From Stenotrophomonas bentonitica (GTDB taxonomy: Bacteria > Pseudomonadota > Gammaproteobacteria > Xanthomonadales > Xanthomonadaceae): a stretch of 64,000 nucleotides of DNA. This document shows positions 35,867 to 44,182 of this stretch, in pieces. The position numbers and the translations under genes were made by a program. The DNA lies in NCBI RefSeq assembly GCF_002887735.1, contig NZ_PKQP01000005.1, forward strand, positions 62,001 through 126,000, read 5' to 3'. Each line of letters opens with the position of its first letter. The first letter of the stretch is position 1. The notes under the pieces are model-generated. The model was not told where the DNA came from. It saw only the letters and a list, made by a program, of their open reading frames with translations, and searched no databases.

Positions 35867-37471
35867 TCAGGCCACGGTGTCGCTGTTGGGGTTCTGCATG
35901 TTTTCGGGTGCCTGGCCGTACTGCTGCTTGCGCTGCTGGTGGAAGGCCATGAACTCGGCCGGGGCCAGCGCCTTGGAGAACAGCCAGCCCTGCCCGAACT
36001 CCACCTGGCGCGCCTGCAGATAGGCCAGCTGCGCCGGGGTTTCCACGCCTTCGGCCACGGTGAACAGGCCCAGGGTCTTGGCCATGTCGATGATGTGCGA
36101 GGTGACCGGGCTGGTCGCGCTGTCAGTGCCGATCGCATCGATGAAGGATTTGTCGATCTTCAACGCATCCAGCGGCAGCTGCTGCAGGTACTGCAGGCTG
36201 GAGTAACCGACACCGAAATCATCGATCGCCACGCAGTGCCCCAGCCGCCGCGCATTGGCCAGGCTGGTGCGGGCGCGGCGGACGTCGATGAAGCCACGCT
36301 CGGTGGCCTCCAGCCAGATCTGCTGCGGGTGGATGCCGGTGCCGTGCAGCTTGCTGGAGAGCACCTTCAGCGCCCGGCCGCTGCTGACATCCTCGGCGGC
36401 CAGGTTGATCGCGATGTGGGCGGTGCGGTCCTGCACCAGCAGCTCGCGCATGTCGGTGATCACATGGTCGATGACCTGGTCGGTCAGCGCTTCGATCAGG
36501 CCGGCCTCTTCGGCCAGCGGAATAAACAGGTCCGGACGCACCAGCGTGCCGTCGGCACGCCGCCAGCGCACCAGCGATTCGGCGCCCACGCAGATGCCGG
36601 TGTCCAGTTCGATGATGGGCTGGTAGTGCATGAAGAACTCACGCCGGCGCACCGCCGTGGCCAGCTCGCCCCGCAGCGACAGCCGCCGCCGCGACAGCCA
36701 CACTACGCCGCCGATCATCGCCAGCGCGCCGAGCACGCCCAACGGGATGAACTGCCCGATCTGGTGGCGGAACGCGGCAACCAGATCGGTCCGCGGCGCC
36801 ATGGCGATCGCCAGCCACTCCTGGTCCTGCGCGCTGGCGTACAGCGTCTGGCCTTCCAGGCCGCTGGCCGGTTCACGCAGCAGGCGCTGCAGCAAGGCCT
36901 CGTCGGGGATGTCCTGCTGGGCGATCAGGCGCCCATCGGGGCTGGCCACCGCCAGGCGCACGTTCGGGTCGACGATCACGTCGACCAGCCGGGCCGGGTC
37001 CATGAGGATGTCGTAGCGTCCCAGTTGCAGGGCCAGCAGCGGTTGCTGGGGAGTGCCTGCCAGCGGCCGCACGTCCAGGGTGATGCCCGCGCCTTCGGCG
37101 GTGACATAGGCCGGCGGGCGCTGGATGATCTGCGCGTCCATCGGGCCCCAGGACGTGCAGGCCAGCCGGCCGTTCTCGAAATAGCCCACCTGTTCGGCCG
37201 AGTGGGTGCGTATCACCAGGCTGCGCATCAGCTGCAGGTGCTCGGGTGAGCACGGTGCCAACGTGCTCTGGTTGAGCTCGCGCAGGGTGGCCAGCGCCGT
37301 CTCGTAGGCGCGGTGCGCGCGCTGCAGGGTGCGCTCGGCGGTGGTCTGCAGCCGCACCTGCTCGGATTCGCTGGCGCGGCTCCAGGTGAAATAGAACACG
37401 GTGGCGATCGGCACCAGGGCGCCGAGCAGGGCAAGCACTACGGTGGCGGCAATGATCCTGGCGCGGTTCAA
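35867..37471 (-). CDS. CSS-motif EAL phosphodiesterase (PdeC-like)
   Basis: A 534-residue c-di-GMP phosphodiesterase. Two membrane segments (about 8-28 and 240-260) flank a periplasmic CSS domain with APCSPEHLQLMR and a second cysteine in LACTSWG; in Escherichia coli PdeC such cysteines form a redox-sensitive disulfide controlled by DsbA/DsbB. The cytosolic EAL domain contains GAESLVRW, NLAAEDV, EATERG, DDFGVGYSS, KIDKSFI and EGVET, so the catalytic set is intact. No GGDEF. It would lower c-di-GMP and favour motility. Convergent with the deacetylase gene. Confidence 0.94.
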   Translation of the reverse strand: MNRARIIAATVVLALLGALVPIATVFYFTWSRASESEQVRLQTTAERTLQRAHRAYETALATLRELNQSTLAPCSPEHLQLMRSLVIRTHSAEQVGYFENGRLACTSWGPMDAQIIQRPPAYVTAEGAGITLDVRPLAGTPQQPLLALQLGRYDILMDPARLVDVIVDPNVRLAVASPDGRLIAQQDIPDEALLQRLLREPASGLEGQTLYASAQDQEWLAIAMAPRTDLVAAFRHQIGQFIPLGVLGALAMIGGVVWLSRRRLSLRGELATAVRRREFFMHYQPIIELDTGICVGAESLVRWRRADGTLVRPDLFIPLAEEAGLIEALTDQVIDHVITDMRELLVQDRTAHIAINLAAEDVSSGRALKVLSSKLHGTGIHPQQIWLEATERGFIDVRRARTSLANARRLGHCVAIDDFGVGYSSLQYLQQLPLDALKIDKSFIDAIGTDSATSPVTSHIIDMAKTLGLFTVAEGVETPAQLAYLQARQVEFGQGWLFSKALAPAEFMAFHQQRKQQYGQAPENMQNPNSDTVA

Positions 37472-37707
37472 GCAGACCTCGATGCCCTGGCGGAGCCCTA
37501 TATGACCATCAGCGGGCAGGGATTGGAACCATCCGGCCGGGGCGCAATCGTCCTGCCGGCATCACGCGCGGTGGAGCGAGGTGAATCCGTCACATCATCG
37601 CCCCGGGCAGTGCCCGGCCACGGCCCCCGCGAACGGCCCGATGGCGACTGGCGCAACGCCTCGCGGAGGTCTATGTTCGGACGCTTCGCCCCTGCCGACG
37701 CTGCCCC

Positions 37708-39087
37708 ATGACCGATCCTGCCGTCCCGCCGGAACACCTCCGGCGCAGCCTCTCCAACCGCCACCTGCAGCTGATCGCCATCGGCGGTGCCATCGGCACC
37801 GGTCTGTTCATGGGCTCGGGCAAGACCATCAGCCTGGCCGGCCCGTCCATCGTGCTGGTGTACCTGATCATCGGCGCGATGCTGTTCTTCGTCATGCGCG
37901 CGATGGGCGAGCTGCTGCTTTCCAACCTGCAGTACAAATCCTTCATCGACTTCTCCACCGACCTGCTCGGGCCGTGGGCCGGGTTCTTCTGCGGGTGGAC
38001 GTACTGGTTCTGCTGGATCATCACCGCCATCGCCGATGTGATCGCCATCGCCGCGTATGCGCAGTTCTGGTTCCCCGAGCTGGCACCGTGGATACCGGCG
38101 CTGCTATGCGTGATCCTGCTGCTCAGCTTCAACCTGGTCACGGTGAAGCTGTTCGGTGAAATGGAATTCTGGTTCGCGCTGATCAAGATCATCGCCATCT
38201 GCGCGCTGATCATCACCGGCTTCGGGCTGGTCGCCTGGGGATTCACCGCCCCCTCCGGGCACGTGGCGTCGTTCTCCAACCTGTGGAACGACGGTGGCGT
38301 GTTCCCGATGGGCATGGCCGGTTTCTTCGCCGGCTTCCAGATCGCGGTGTTCGCCTTCGTCGGCATCGAACTGGTCGGTACCACCGCGGCCGAAACCGCT
38401 GATCCGGAGCGCAACCTGCCCAAGGCGATAAACTCGATCCCGGTGCGCATCCTGGTGTTCTACGTGCTGGCGCTGATCGCGATCATGGCCGTCACCCCAT
38501 GGCGTGAGGTGGTGCCCGGCAAGAGCCCCTTCGTGGAACTGTTCGTGCTGGCCGGCATTCCCGCCGCGGCCAGCCTGATCAACTTCGTGGTGCTGACCTC
38601 GGCCACGTCGTCGGCCAACAGCGGCATCTTCTCAACCAGCCGGATGATGTATGGCCTGGCCGAAGAGGGGCACGCACCGAGCGCGTTCCGGCGCCTGTCG
38701 CGCGCGGCGGTGCCGGCGCTGGGGCTGGTGTTTTCCTGCGTGTGCCTGTTGCTGGGCGCCATGCTGATCTATCTGATCCCGAACCTGGTGACCGCGTTCA
38801 CCTTGGTCACCACGCTGGCCGCGGTGTTGTTCATGTTCGTGTGGTCGTTGATCCTGTGCTCGTACATCGTCTACCGCCGCAAGCGCCCGCACCTGCACGC
38901 CGCTTCGGCGTTCAAGATGCCCGGTGGCGTGCTGATGTGCGGGGTGTGCCTGGCCTTCTTCGCCTTCGTGCTGGTGCTGCTGACCCTGCAGCCGGACACG
39001 CTGTACGCGCTGGCGATCAGCCCGCTGTGGTTCGCCCTGCTCGGCCTGGGCTACGCCGGCAAGCGGCTGCTGGCCCGCCGCCACTGA
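37708..39087 (+). CDS. Amino-acid permease (CycA-like D-Ser/D-Ala/Gly transporter)
   Basis: A 459-residue APC-family proton symporter with 12 predicted helices. The N-terminal LIAIGGAIGTGLFMGSGKTI is the amino-acid permease signature, and the stretch LGPWAGFFCGWTYWFCWI and IELVGTTAAETADPERNLPKAI matches the D-serine/D-alanine/glycine/cycloserine subgroup. The start has no strong ribosome binding site. A stem-loop terminator follows. Substrate range is inferred from similarity. Alternative: proline- or aromatic-specific permease of the same family. Confidence 0.88.
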   Translation: MTDPAVPPEHLRRSLSNRHLQLIAIGGAIGTGLFMGSGKTISLAGPSIVLVYLIIGAMLFFVMRAMGELLLSNLQYKSFIDFSTDLLGPWAGFFCGWTYWFCWIITAIADVIAIAAYAQFWFPELAPWIPALLCVILLLSFNLVTVKLFGEMEFWFALIKIIAICALIITGFGLVAWGFTAPSGHVASFSNLWNDGGVFPMGMAGFFAGFQIAVFAFVGIELVGTTAAETADPERNLPKAINSIPVRILVFYVLALIAIMAVTPWREVVPGKSPFVELFVLAGIPAAASLINFVVLTSATSSANSGIFSTSRMMYGLAEEGHAPSAFRRLSRAAVPALGLVFSCVCLLLGAMLIYLIPNLVTAFTLVTTLAAVLFMFVWSLILCSYIVYRRKRPHLHAASAFKMPGGVLMCGVCLAFFAFVLVLLTLQPDTLYALAISPLWFALLGLGYAGKRLLARRH

Positions 39088-39094
39088 GTCAGCG

Positions 39095-39121
39095 CCGGGC
39101 CTGCCAGCGCGGCAGGCCCGG
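39095..39121 (+). terminator. Hairpin terminator after the permease gene
   Basis: An 11-bp perfect stem CCGGGCCTGCC / GGCAGGCCCGG with a 5-base loop, 8 bases after the stop; the T-run is weak (TATT). Confidence 0.65.
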
Positions 39122-39191
39122 TATTCACCTTCGGTTCGCGCCCCCGGCCGGATGATCGCGCCGCACCCTTCCGTGCCCCGATCCGAGCCCG

Positions 39192-39965
39192 ATGAATCCG
39201 ACCCTGCCTGCCGCGTTGGCCCTGTTGTCGTTGCTGCTGCCTGGCCTGGCATCGGCGCGCACGGTCTATCGCTGCGTGCAGAGCAACACGGTTAGTCTGG
39301 CCACGGCACCCGAGCCCGGCTCCAGGTGCACCCCGCAGCAGATCGACGACAACGCCGTGCAGACCCCCAACCTGTGGGGCAACATGGGCGTCTTCAGCGG
39401 CACCCTGTACGAACGTGAGCAGGACGGTGCACTGGTCTACTCGACCCGCAACCTGCCGGGCTCGCGCGTGTTCCTGAAGTTCACCGTGGCCACCCCACCG
39501 GGCGAACCGGCGCACGAAGGGCTGGGCAAGGTCGGCACGCCGCAGTTGAACCGACATGCCAAGCAGTTCAAGGCGGCGGCCAAGGCCACCGGCGTGGACG
39601 ATGCCTGGCTGCGTGCGATCGCCCATGCCGAAAGCGGTTTCGATGCCGGCGCGATCTCACCCAAGGGCGCGCAGGGCGTGATGCAGCTGATGCCCGATAC
39701 CGCCACCGAATACGGCGTGGCCGATCCGCTCTCGGCCGAGCAGTCGATCAGCGGGGGCGCGCGCTACATGAAGGCGTTGTTGCGCCGGTACAAAGGCGAC
39801 CGCGTGCTGGCGGCCGCCGCGTACAACGCCGGGATCGGTGCGGTGACCCGCTACAAGGGCGTGCCGCCGTATGCGGAAACGCTGGCCTACGTGGAGAAGG
39901 TCAGCGCGCTGTATGTGCGCTATCGCGAAGCGATGGGGTTCAAGGTGGAGACGCCGGCGAAGTAG
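39192..39965 (+). CDS. Lytic transglycosylase (SLT domain)
   Basis: A 257-residue secreted enzyme. A signal peptide (LLSLLLPGLASA) precedes a short Cys-containing DUF4124-like region (TVYRCVQSNTVSLA). The SLT domain begins about 120; catalytic Glu147 lies in AHAESGFDAGAISPKGAQGVMQLMP, followed by AAYNAGIGAV. It cleaves peptidoglycan to 1,6-anhydromuropeptides. Its role (turnover or a secretion apparatus) cannot be told from context. Confidence 0.93.
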   Translation: MNPTLPAALALLSLLLPGLASARTVYRCVQSNTVSLATAPEPGSRCTPQQIDDNAVQTPNLWGNMGVFSGTLYEREQDGALVYSTRNLPGSRVFLKFTVATPPGEPAHEGLGKVGTPQLNRHAKQFKAAAKATGVDDAWLRAIAHAESGFDAGAISPKGAQGVMQLMPDTATEYGVADPLSAEQSISGGARYMKALLRRYKGDRVLAAAAYNAGIGAVTRYKGVPPYAETLAYVEKVSALYVRYREAMGFKVETPAK

Positions 39966-40166
39966 GCGCTGCTCCGGGGCGAAACGTCACGCGCTGTACC
40001 GCGCATGGGTCGCCACGCGGCCCAGCGTGTTCACCGCCGCCTTGACCTCGGCACGCTGCGTGGGCGGCTGCCAGCGCGCGTGGACCATCAGCGCTCCCAG
40101 CGTGCAGGGTTTGCAGGCACGCCACGAGCGGCTAAGGTCGTGTCCCGAACAGCAGCAAGGACAGCG

Positions 40167-42251
40167 ATGACGCGCGGACGATGGACGATGGTGGTGCTGA
40201 TCGCCGCTCTGATGGCGGCAGCGCTGGTTTGGACCTTCCTGCGTGAACCGGCCGCGCCGGCGCCGCCACCGGGCCCGGTGGCGACGGCCCTGGGCTGGAC
40301 GCCGACAATCAGCGTGCTGGCCGGCGACGGCGTGGGCGGCAGTACGGAAGGCCCCGCAGCCCAGGCGCGCTTCGCCGATCCGTACGGCCTGGCCGTGGAC
40401 ACACATGGCGTGGTCTACATCGCCGATGCCGGCGACAACAACCGCATCCGCCGCGTTCATCCCGACGGTCGCGTGGACACGCTGGCCGGGCAGGGCGAGG
40501 GTTGGCGCGATGGCGCCGCCCTGCGGGCGCAGTTCAACACGCCCTCCGGGATCGCACTGGATGCGGGCGGCAATGTCTATGTTGCCGATACCGGCAACCA
40601 CGTGATCCGCCGCATTGCGGTGGATGGCACGGTAAGCACGCTGGCCGGTGATGGTCAGCGGGGGTTCGTCGATGGCCCGGCCGCCCAGGCGCGCTTCGAT
40701 GGGCCGATGGGCGTGGCGGTGGATGCGGGCGGCCGCGTCTTCGTGGCCGATACCTACAACGACCGCATCCGCGTCATCGAACCCGATGGACGGGTGCACA
40801 CCGTGGCCGGTGGCGAGCGTCCGGGCCTGGTCGATGGTATCGGGGCGGCCACCCGCCTGGATACGCCGGTGGCGCTGGCACTGGATCCGCACGGCAACCT
40901 GCTGATCGCCGATCTGTTCAACAACGCGATCCGCCAACTCGCCCCGGATGGCACGCTGGGCACCCGGGTCGCCGATGGCGGCCTGCTCAGCGGACCGATG
41001 GCGCTGGCGGTGACCCATGACGGGGTGATCTACGCCAGCGACATCAACGGCAAGGTGGTGCAGATCTCGGCCCAGGGCCATCAGCTGGCACTGGCCGGGG
41101 TACCGCCGCAGCCCCGCTTTGCGCGGCCCACCGCACTCGCGCTGGATGCCGAGGGCGGCCTCTATCTGGCCGATGCCGCCTCCTACCGTGTGCACCGGCT
41201 GCGTGCCCTCGGGCCTGGGCAGACGGCGCCGCCGGCGTTGATCGGCCCGGCACCGGACGCTCCTTTGCCCGACACCGCCGGCCGGTGGCCACTGGCCCCG
41301 CAGGACGGGTGGCACGAAGTGGTGGGCACGTTGGGTGAGGTGCGCGGGGACTTCAAAGGCGAGAGTCGGCACCATCTGCATGGCGGGTTCGATATCCGCG
41401 GCGATGTCGGCCAGCCGGTGTTGGCGATCGCCGATGGCAAGGTCGATACGCCGTTCGCGGCGTGGTCGGTCGGCGGCCAGGCCGAAGGCCTTTCGCTGGG
41501 CCGGCTCAAATACATCCATATGAAGGTTGGCCGCGATCCGCGCGATCGGCCGTTCGATGCGCGCTGGCAGCAGGTGTCCGGTGAGGACGGCAAGCTCGAA
41601 CGCATCCGCGTGCGTCGCGGCACCCGGTTCGCCGCCGGCGAAGCCTTGGGCAGCATCAACCGGATGGCGCATGTCCACCTGAGCGTGGGCGCCAGTGGTT
41701 TCGAGCGCAATGCGGTGGCACTGGGCTTCACCGGTTACGCCGATACGTTCGCGCCGCGCATCACCGAGGTCGCCGTGCTGGACGACCTGGACCAGCCGGT
41801 CAAGGCGGGTGCCGACGGGCGCGTCGCGATCCCGCGCCAGGGGCCGGGCGTGCAGATCGTGGTGGAGGCGTGGGACCAGGTGGACCGCAATCTGCCACGG
41901 CGCCGGTTGGGCCTGTACCAGGTCGGCTACCAGGTCCTGGATGCGCAGGGCCAGCCGCTGGCCGGGTACGAGCAGCCGCGCTTCAACATCGTGTTCAACC
42001 GGATGCCGCGCGAAGACAGCGCCACCCGCGTGGCCTACGCGCCGGACAGCGGCATCACCGTGCATGGCAGCGCGGTCACCCGGTTCCGCTACCTGGTCAC
42101 CAACTCGGTGCGCGATGGGCTGGTCGAGACCGGACGCTGGCAACCGGATGCACTGCCGGCCGGCGAGTACATCCTGCGGGCCAGTGCGCGCGACTACAGC
42201 GGCAATGAGGCCATCGGCCCGCGCGAGCTGAAGATCACGCTGTTGCCTTGA
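40167..42251 (+). CDS. NHL-repeat propeller fused to an M23-like peptidase domain
   Basis: A 694-residue membrane-anchored or secreted protein with an N-terminal hydrophobic segment (VVLIAALMAAALVW). Residues about 45-350 are NHL repeats (FADPYGLAVDTHGVVYIADAGDN-type units, six or so) making a propeller. At about 405-510 an M23/LytM-like domain appears: HGGFDI with His405 and Asp409 and MAHVHLSV with His502 and His504, which together preserve the zinc ligands. The remaining C-terminus is beta-rich. The usual annotation would be gluconolactonase or NHL protein only. ATG 40167 follows AAGGA at 5 bases; the frame stays open upstream but without signals. Confidence 0.82.
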   Translation: MTRGRWTMVVLIAALMAAALVWTFLREPAAPAPPPGPVATALGWTPTISVLAGDGVGGSTEGPAAQARFADPYGLAVDTHGVVYIADAGDNNRIRRVHPDGRVDTLAGQGEGWRDGAALRAQFNTPSGIALDAGGNVYVADTGNHVIRRIAVDGTVSTLAGDGQRGFVDGPAAQARFDGPMGVAVDAGGRVFVADTYNDRIRVIEPDGRVHTVAGGERPGLVDGIGAATRLDTPVALALDPHGNLLIADLFNNAIRQLAPDGTLGTRVADGGLLSGPMALAVTHDGVIYASDINGKVVQISAQGHQLALAGVPPQPRFARPTALALDAEGGLYLADAASYRVHRLRALGPGQTAPPALIGPAPDAPLPDTAGRWPLAPQDGWHEVVGTLGEVRGDFKGESRHHLHGGFDIRGDVGQPVLAIADGKVDTPFAAWSVGGQAEGLSLGRLKYIHMKVGRDPRDRPFDARWQQVSGEDGKLERIRVRRGTRFAAGEALGSINRMAHVHLSVGASGFERNAVALGFTGYADTFAPRITEVAVLDDLDQPVKAGADGRVAIPRQGPGVQIVVEAWDQVDRNLPRRRLGLYQVGYQVLDAQGQPLAGYEQPRFNIVFNRMPREDSATRVAYAPDSGITVHGSAVTRFRYLVTNSVRDGLVETGRWQPDALPAGEYILRASARDYSGNEAIGPRELKITLLP

Positions 42252-42257
42252 GCGGTG

Positions 42258-42632
42258 TCAGGCGCCGACGCGCACGCGTTCGGCGTCCATGTCGGCCAGC
42301 GGGCGTACCTCGATGCTGCCGAAGCGCGACCACGGGAACTGCTGCGCGATGCGCATCGCCTCGGCGTGGTCGGGTGCGTTGATCAGGTTGAAGCCGGCCA
42401 GCAGTTCGTGGGTTTCGGCGAACGGGCCATCGGTGATGCGGGTCTGGCCCTGGCGCACGCGCAGCGTGCGCGCGCTGTCCACCGGTTCCAGCTTCTGGGC
42501 GAGCACCAGGGTGCCCTCGGCCTGCAGGCGGTCGGCGTGGTGCAGGCAGTCATGCATCAGGCGGTCGTATTCGTCGCCGGGCAGGGCCTGCAACAGGCCC
42601 TCGTCGATATAGATCAGCAGAAGAAATTGCAT
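42258..42632 (-). CDS. YciI-like DGPF domain protein
   Basis: A 124-residue YCII-related protein. DGPF at 68-71 lies in RITDGPFAETHELLAGF, and LIYIDEGLL opens the ferredoxin-like fold. Such proteins are associated with ECF42-type sigma factors. It lies on the opposite strand to, and 188 bp from, the start of a second DGPF gene, so the two share one intergenic region. Start ATG 42632 is chosen because the upstream frame is not coding-like. Confidence 0.88.
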   Translation of the reverse strand: MQFLLLIYIDEGLLQALPGDEYDRLMHDCLHHADRLQAEGTLVLAQKLEPVDSARTLRVRQGQTRITDGPFAETHELLAGFNLINAPDHAEAMRIAQQFPWSRFGSIEVRPLADMDAERVRVGA

Positions 42633-42719
42633 GGCCGGACCAGGGTGGGCGGGGAAACCGCATGATGCCCCAGCCCGCGGTCGTGGCGTGTTGCAGCGCC
42701 GCAGCGCGGCCCTGTTCAG

Positions 42720-42740
42720 CGACGAAAAAATAGTTCGTCG
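42720..42740. promoter_or_regulatory. Inverted repeat in the DGPF intergenic region
   Basis: CGACGAA and TTCGTCG are perfect 7-bp arms around a 7-base AT-rich centre, just upstream of the TGTCGA element. A candidate operator. Confidence 0.5.
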
Positions 42741-42744
42741 TGCG

Positions 42745-42773
42745 TGTCGATTTCCATCCCCTTGGCACGTTGT
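42745..42773 (+). promoter_or_regulatory. Candidate ECF42-type promoter
   Basis: TGTCGA at 42745-42750 equals the -35 element reported for ECF42 sigma factors. A -10-like CGTTGT occurs 17 bp later at 42768-42773. It lies 47 bp before the DGPF gene that begins the operon encoding the sigma factor, suggesting self-regulation. Confidence 0.55.
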
Positions 42774-42819
42774 ATCCAGTGAACGGCCCGGGTTCCGGGC
42801 TGGCACACAGGAGCACCCC

Positions 42820-43239
42820 GTGAAAGTCATGGTACTGGTCAAGGCAACCGCCGCCACCGAGGCCGGTCAATTGCCGACCGAGCAGGAAATCCGCGCGATG
42901 GGCGCGTACAACGAGCAGTTGGTCCAGGCCGGGATCATGCTGGCCGGCGAGGGCCTGCACCCGACCTCGCGCGCCCGCCGCGTGGCCTTCGGCAGCGAGC
43001 CGCCGCGGGTGATCGATGGGCCGTTCGCCGAAACCCGCGAGCTGGTCTGCGGGTTCTGGCTGTGGCAGGTCCGCTCGCTGGACGAGGCCACCGAGTGGCT
43101 CAAGCGCGCGCCGTTCGCCGCTGGCGATGTGGTCGAGTTGCGGCCGATCCTCAGTGCCGAGGATTTCGGCGCCGCCTTCACTCCCGAATTACAGGCGCAG
43201 GAACAGCGTCTGCGCGACCAGATCGGCACGGCCGACTAA
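42820..43239 (+). CDS. DGPF (YCII-related) protein, ECF42 operon
   Basis: A 139-residue YCII/DGPF-domain protein: VMVLVKATAATEAGQ opens the fold and DGPF is at 66-69 (VIDGPFAETRELVCGFW). GTG 42820 is the start, with AGGAG 6 bases upstream. It heads a four-gene plus-strand run (DGPF, two VOC proteins, ECF sigma). DGPF proteins are the defining neighbours of ECF42; their biochemical role is unclear, probably a small dioxygenase-like or binding fold. Confidence 0.9.
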   Translation: MKVMVLVKATAATEAGQLPTEQEIRAMGAYNEQLVQAGIMLAGEGLHPTSRARRVAFGSEPPRVIDGPFAETRELVCGFWLWQVRSLDEATEWLKRAPFAAGDVVELRPILSAEDFGAAFTPELQAQEQRLRDQIGTAD

Positions 43240-43266
43240 TCCACCCCGCATCCCTGGAGCATTCCC

Positions 43267-43689
43267 ATGAAACTGATTCCGTTCCTCGGCTTCAACGGCA
43301 AGACCCATGACGCCATGGCCTTCTACGCGCAGGTGCTGGGCGGCAAGGTCACCTCGGAAATGAAGTACCGCGACATGCCGCCCATGGAAAGCAAGGAGGG
43401 CTGTGGCGAGATGCCGCCGGAGACACTGGACCACGTCGCGCACAGCCAACTGGAGGTGGGCTCGGCGATCCTGATGGCCGCCGACGGCCCGTCGCCCGAC
43501 GGGCAGGGCAGCACCACGATCAACATCGATGTGGACTCGATCGAGGAGGCCGAGCGCGTGTTCAACGCGCTGGCCGACGGGGGCGAGATCAAGATGCCGA
43601 TCACCGAAACCTTCTGGGCCCATCGTTGGGGTTTTCTGATCGACCGTTACGGCAAGCCGTGGATGGTCAACTGCATGAAGCAGCCCTGA
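43267..43689 (+). CDS. VOC family protein (PhnB-like)
   Basis: A 140-residue glyoxalase-fold protein: LIPFLGFNGKTHDAMAFYAQVLGGKV opens it and AHRWGFLIDRYGKPWMVNC ends it, as in PhnB/3-demethylubiquinone methyltransferase-like proteins. Metal-binding residues are not complete, so it may not be a classical glyoxalase. A GGAG site precedes the ATG. It lies 27 bp after the DGPF gene and 27 bp before the next VOC gene, so co-transcribed. Confidence 0.9.
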   Translation: MKLIPFLGFNGKTHDAMAFYAQVLGGKVTSEMKYRDMPPMESKEGCGEMPPETLDHVAHSQLEVGSAILMAADGPSPDGQGSTTINIDVDSIEEAERVFNALADGGEIKMPITETFWAHRWGFLIDRYGKPWMVNCMKQP

Positions 43690-43716
43690 ATCTTTCGTTC
43701 AACAGGAACCATCCAC

Positions 43717-44127
43717 ATGACCAACGCTACGCAGCAGATGATCTTCGTGAACCTCCCGGTGCGCGACCTGGAGGCGTCCAAGACGTTCTTCGCCGCCCTG
43801 GGATACACCTTCAACCCGACCTTCACCGATGAGAACGCAGCCTGCATGATCATCAGCGACAGCATCTTCGTGATGTTGCTGGTGGAGACGTTCTTCGCGC
43901 AGTTCACGACCCAGCCGATCAGTGATGCGCGCCGCCAGACCGAGGTGATCACCTGCCTGTCGGCGCAGAGCCGCCAGGCGGTCGACGGGCTGGTGGACAA
44001 GGCGCTGAAGGCCGGTGCCCGCGAGCCGCAGCCGGCGCGCGATTACGGTTTCATGTACCAGCGGGGCTTCCAGGACCTGGATGGGCACCTGTGGGAGATC
44101 GCGCACATGGACGGCGAACCGGGGTGA
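43717..44127 (+). CDS. VOC family protein (glyoxalase/bleomycin resistance-like)
   Basis: A 136-residue vicinal oxygen chelate protein: MIFVNLPVRDLEASKTFFAALGYTFN, then CMIISDSIFVMLL and a C-terminal FQDLDGHLWEIAHMD. The final DGHLWE motif contains the Glu used as a metal ligand in this family. Third gene of the ECF42 operon. Substrate unknown; possible detoxification role. Confidence 0.9.
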   Translation: MTNATQQMIFVNLPVRDLEASKTFFAALGYTFNPTFTDENAACMIISDSIFVMLLVETFFAQFTTQPISDARRQTEVITCLSAQSRQAVDGLVDKALKAGAREPQPARDYGFMYQRGFQDLDGHLWEIAHMDGEPG

Positions 44128-44182
44128 TGGCACGCCGCGGTGCGGCTTGTGCGCCGGCCGCACCGGTGCTCTGATCAGCCGC

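Noticed and set aside
39987..42143. A 718-residue open frame opposite the NHL-M23 gene
   Set aside because: Antisense shadow with no domain signature; NHL repeats and M23 motifs are on the plus strand.
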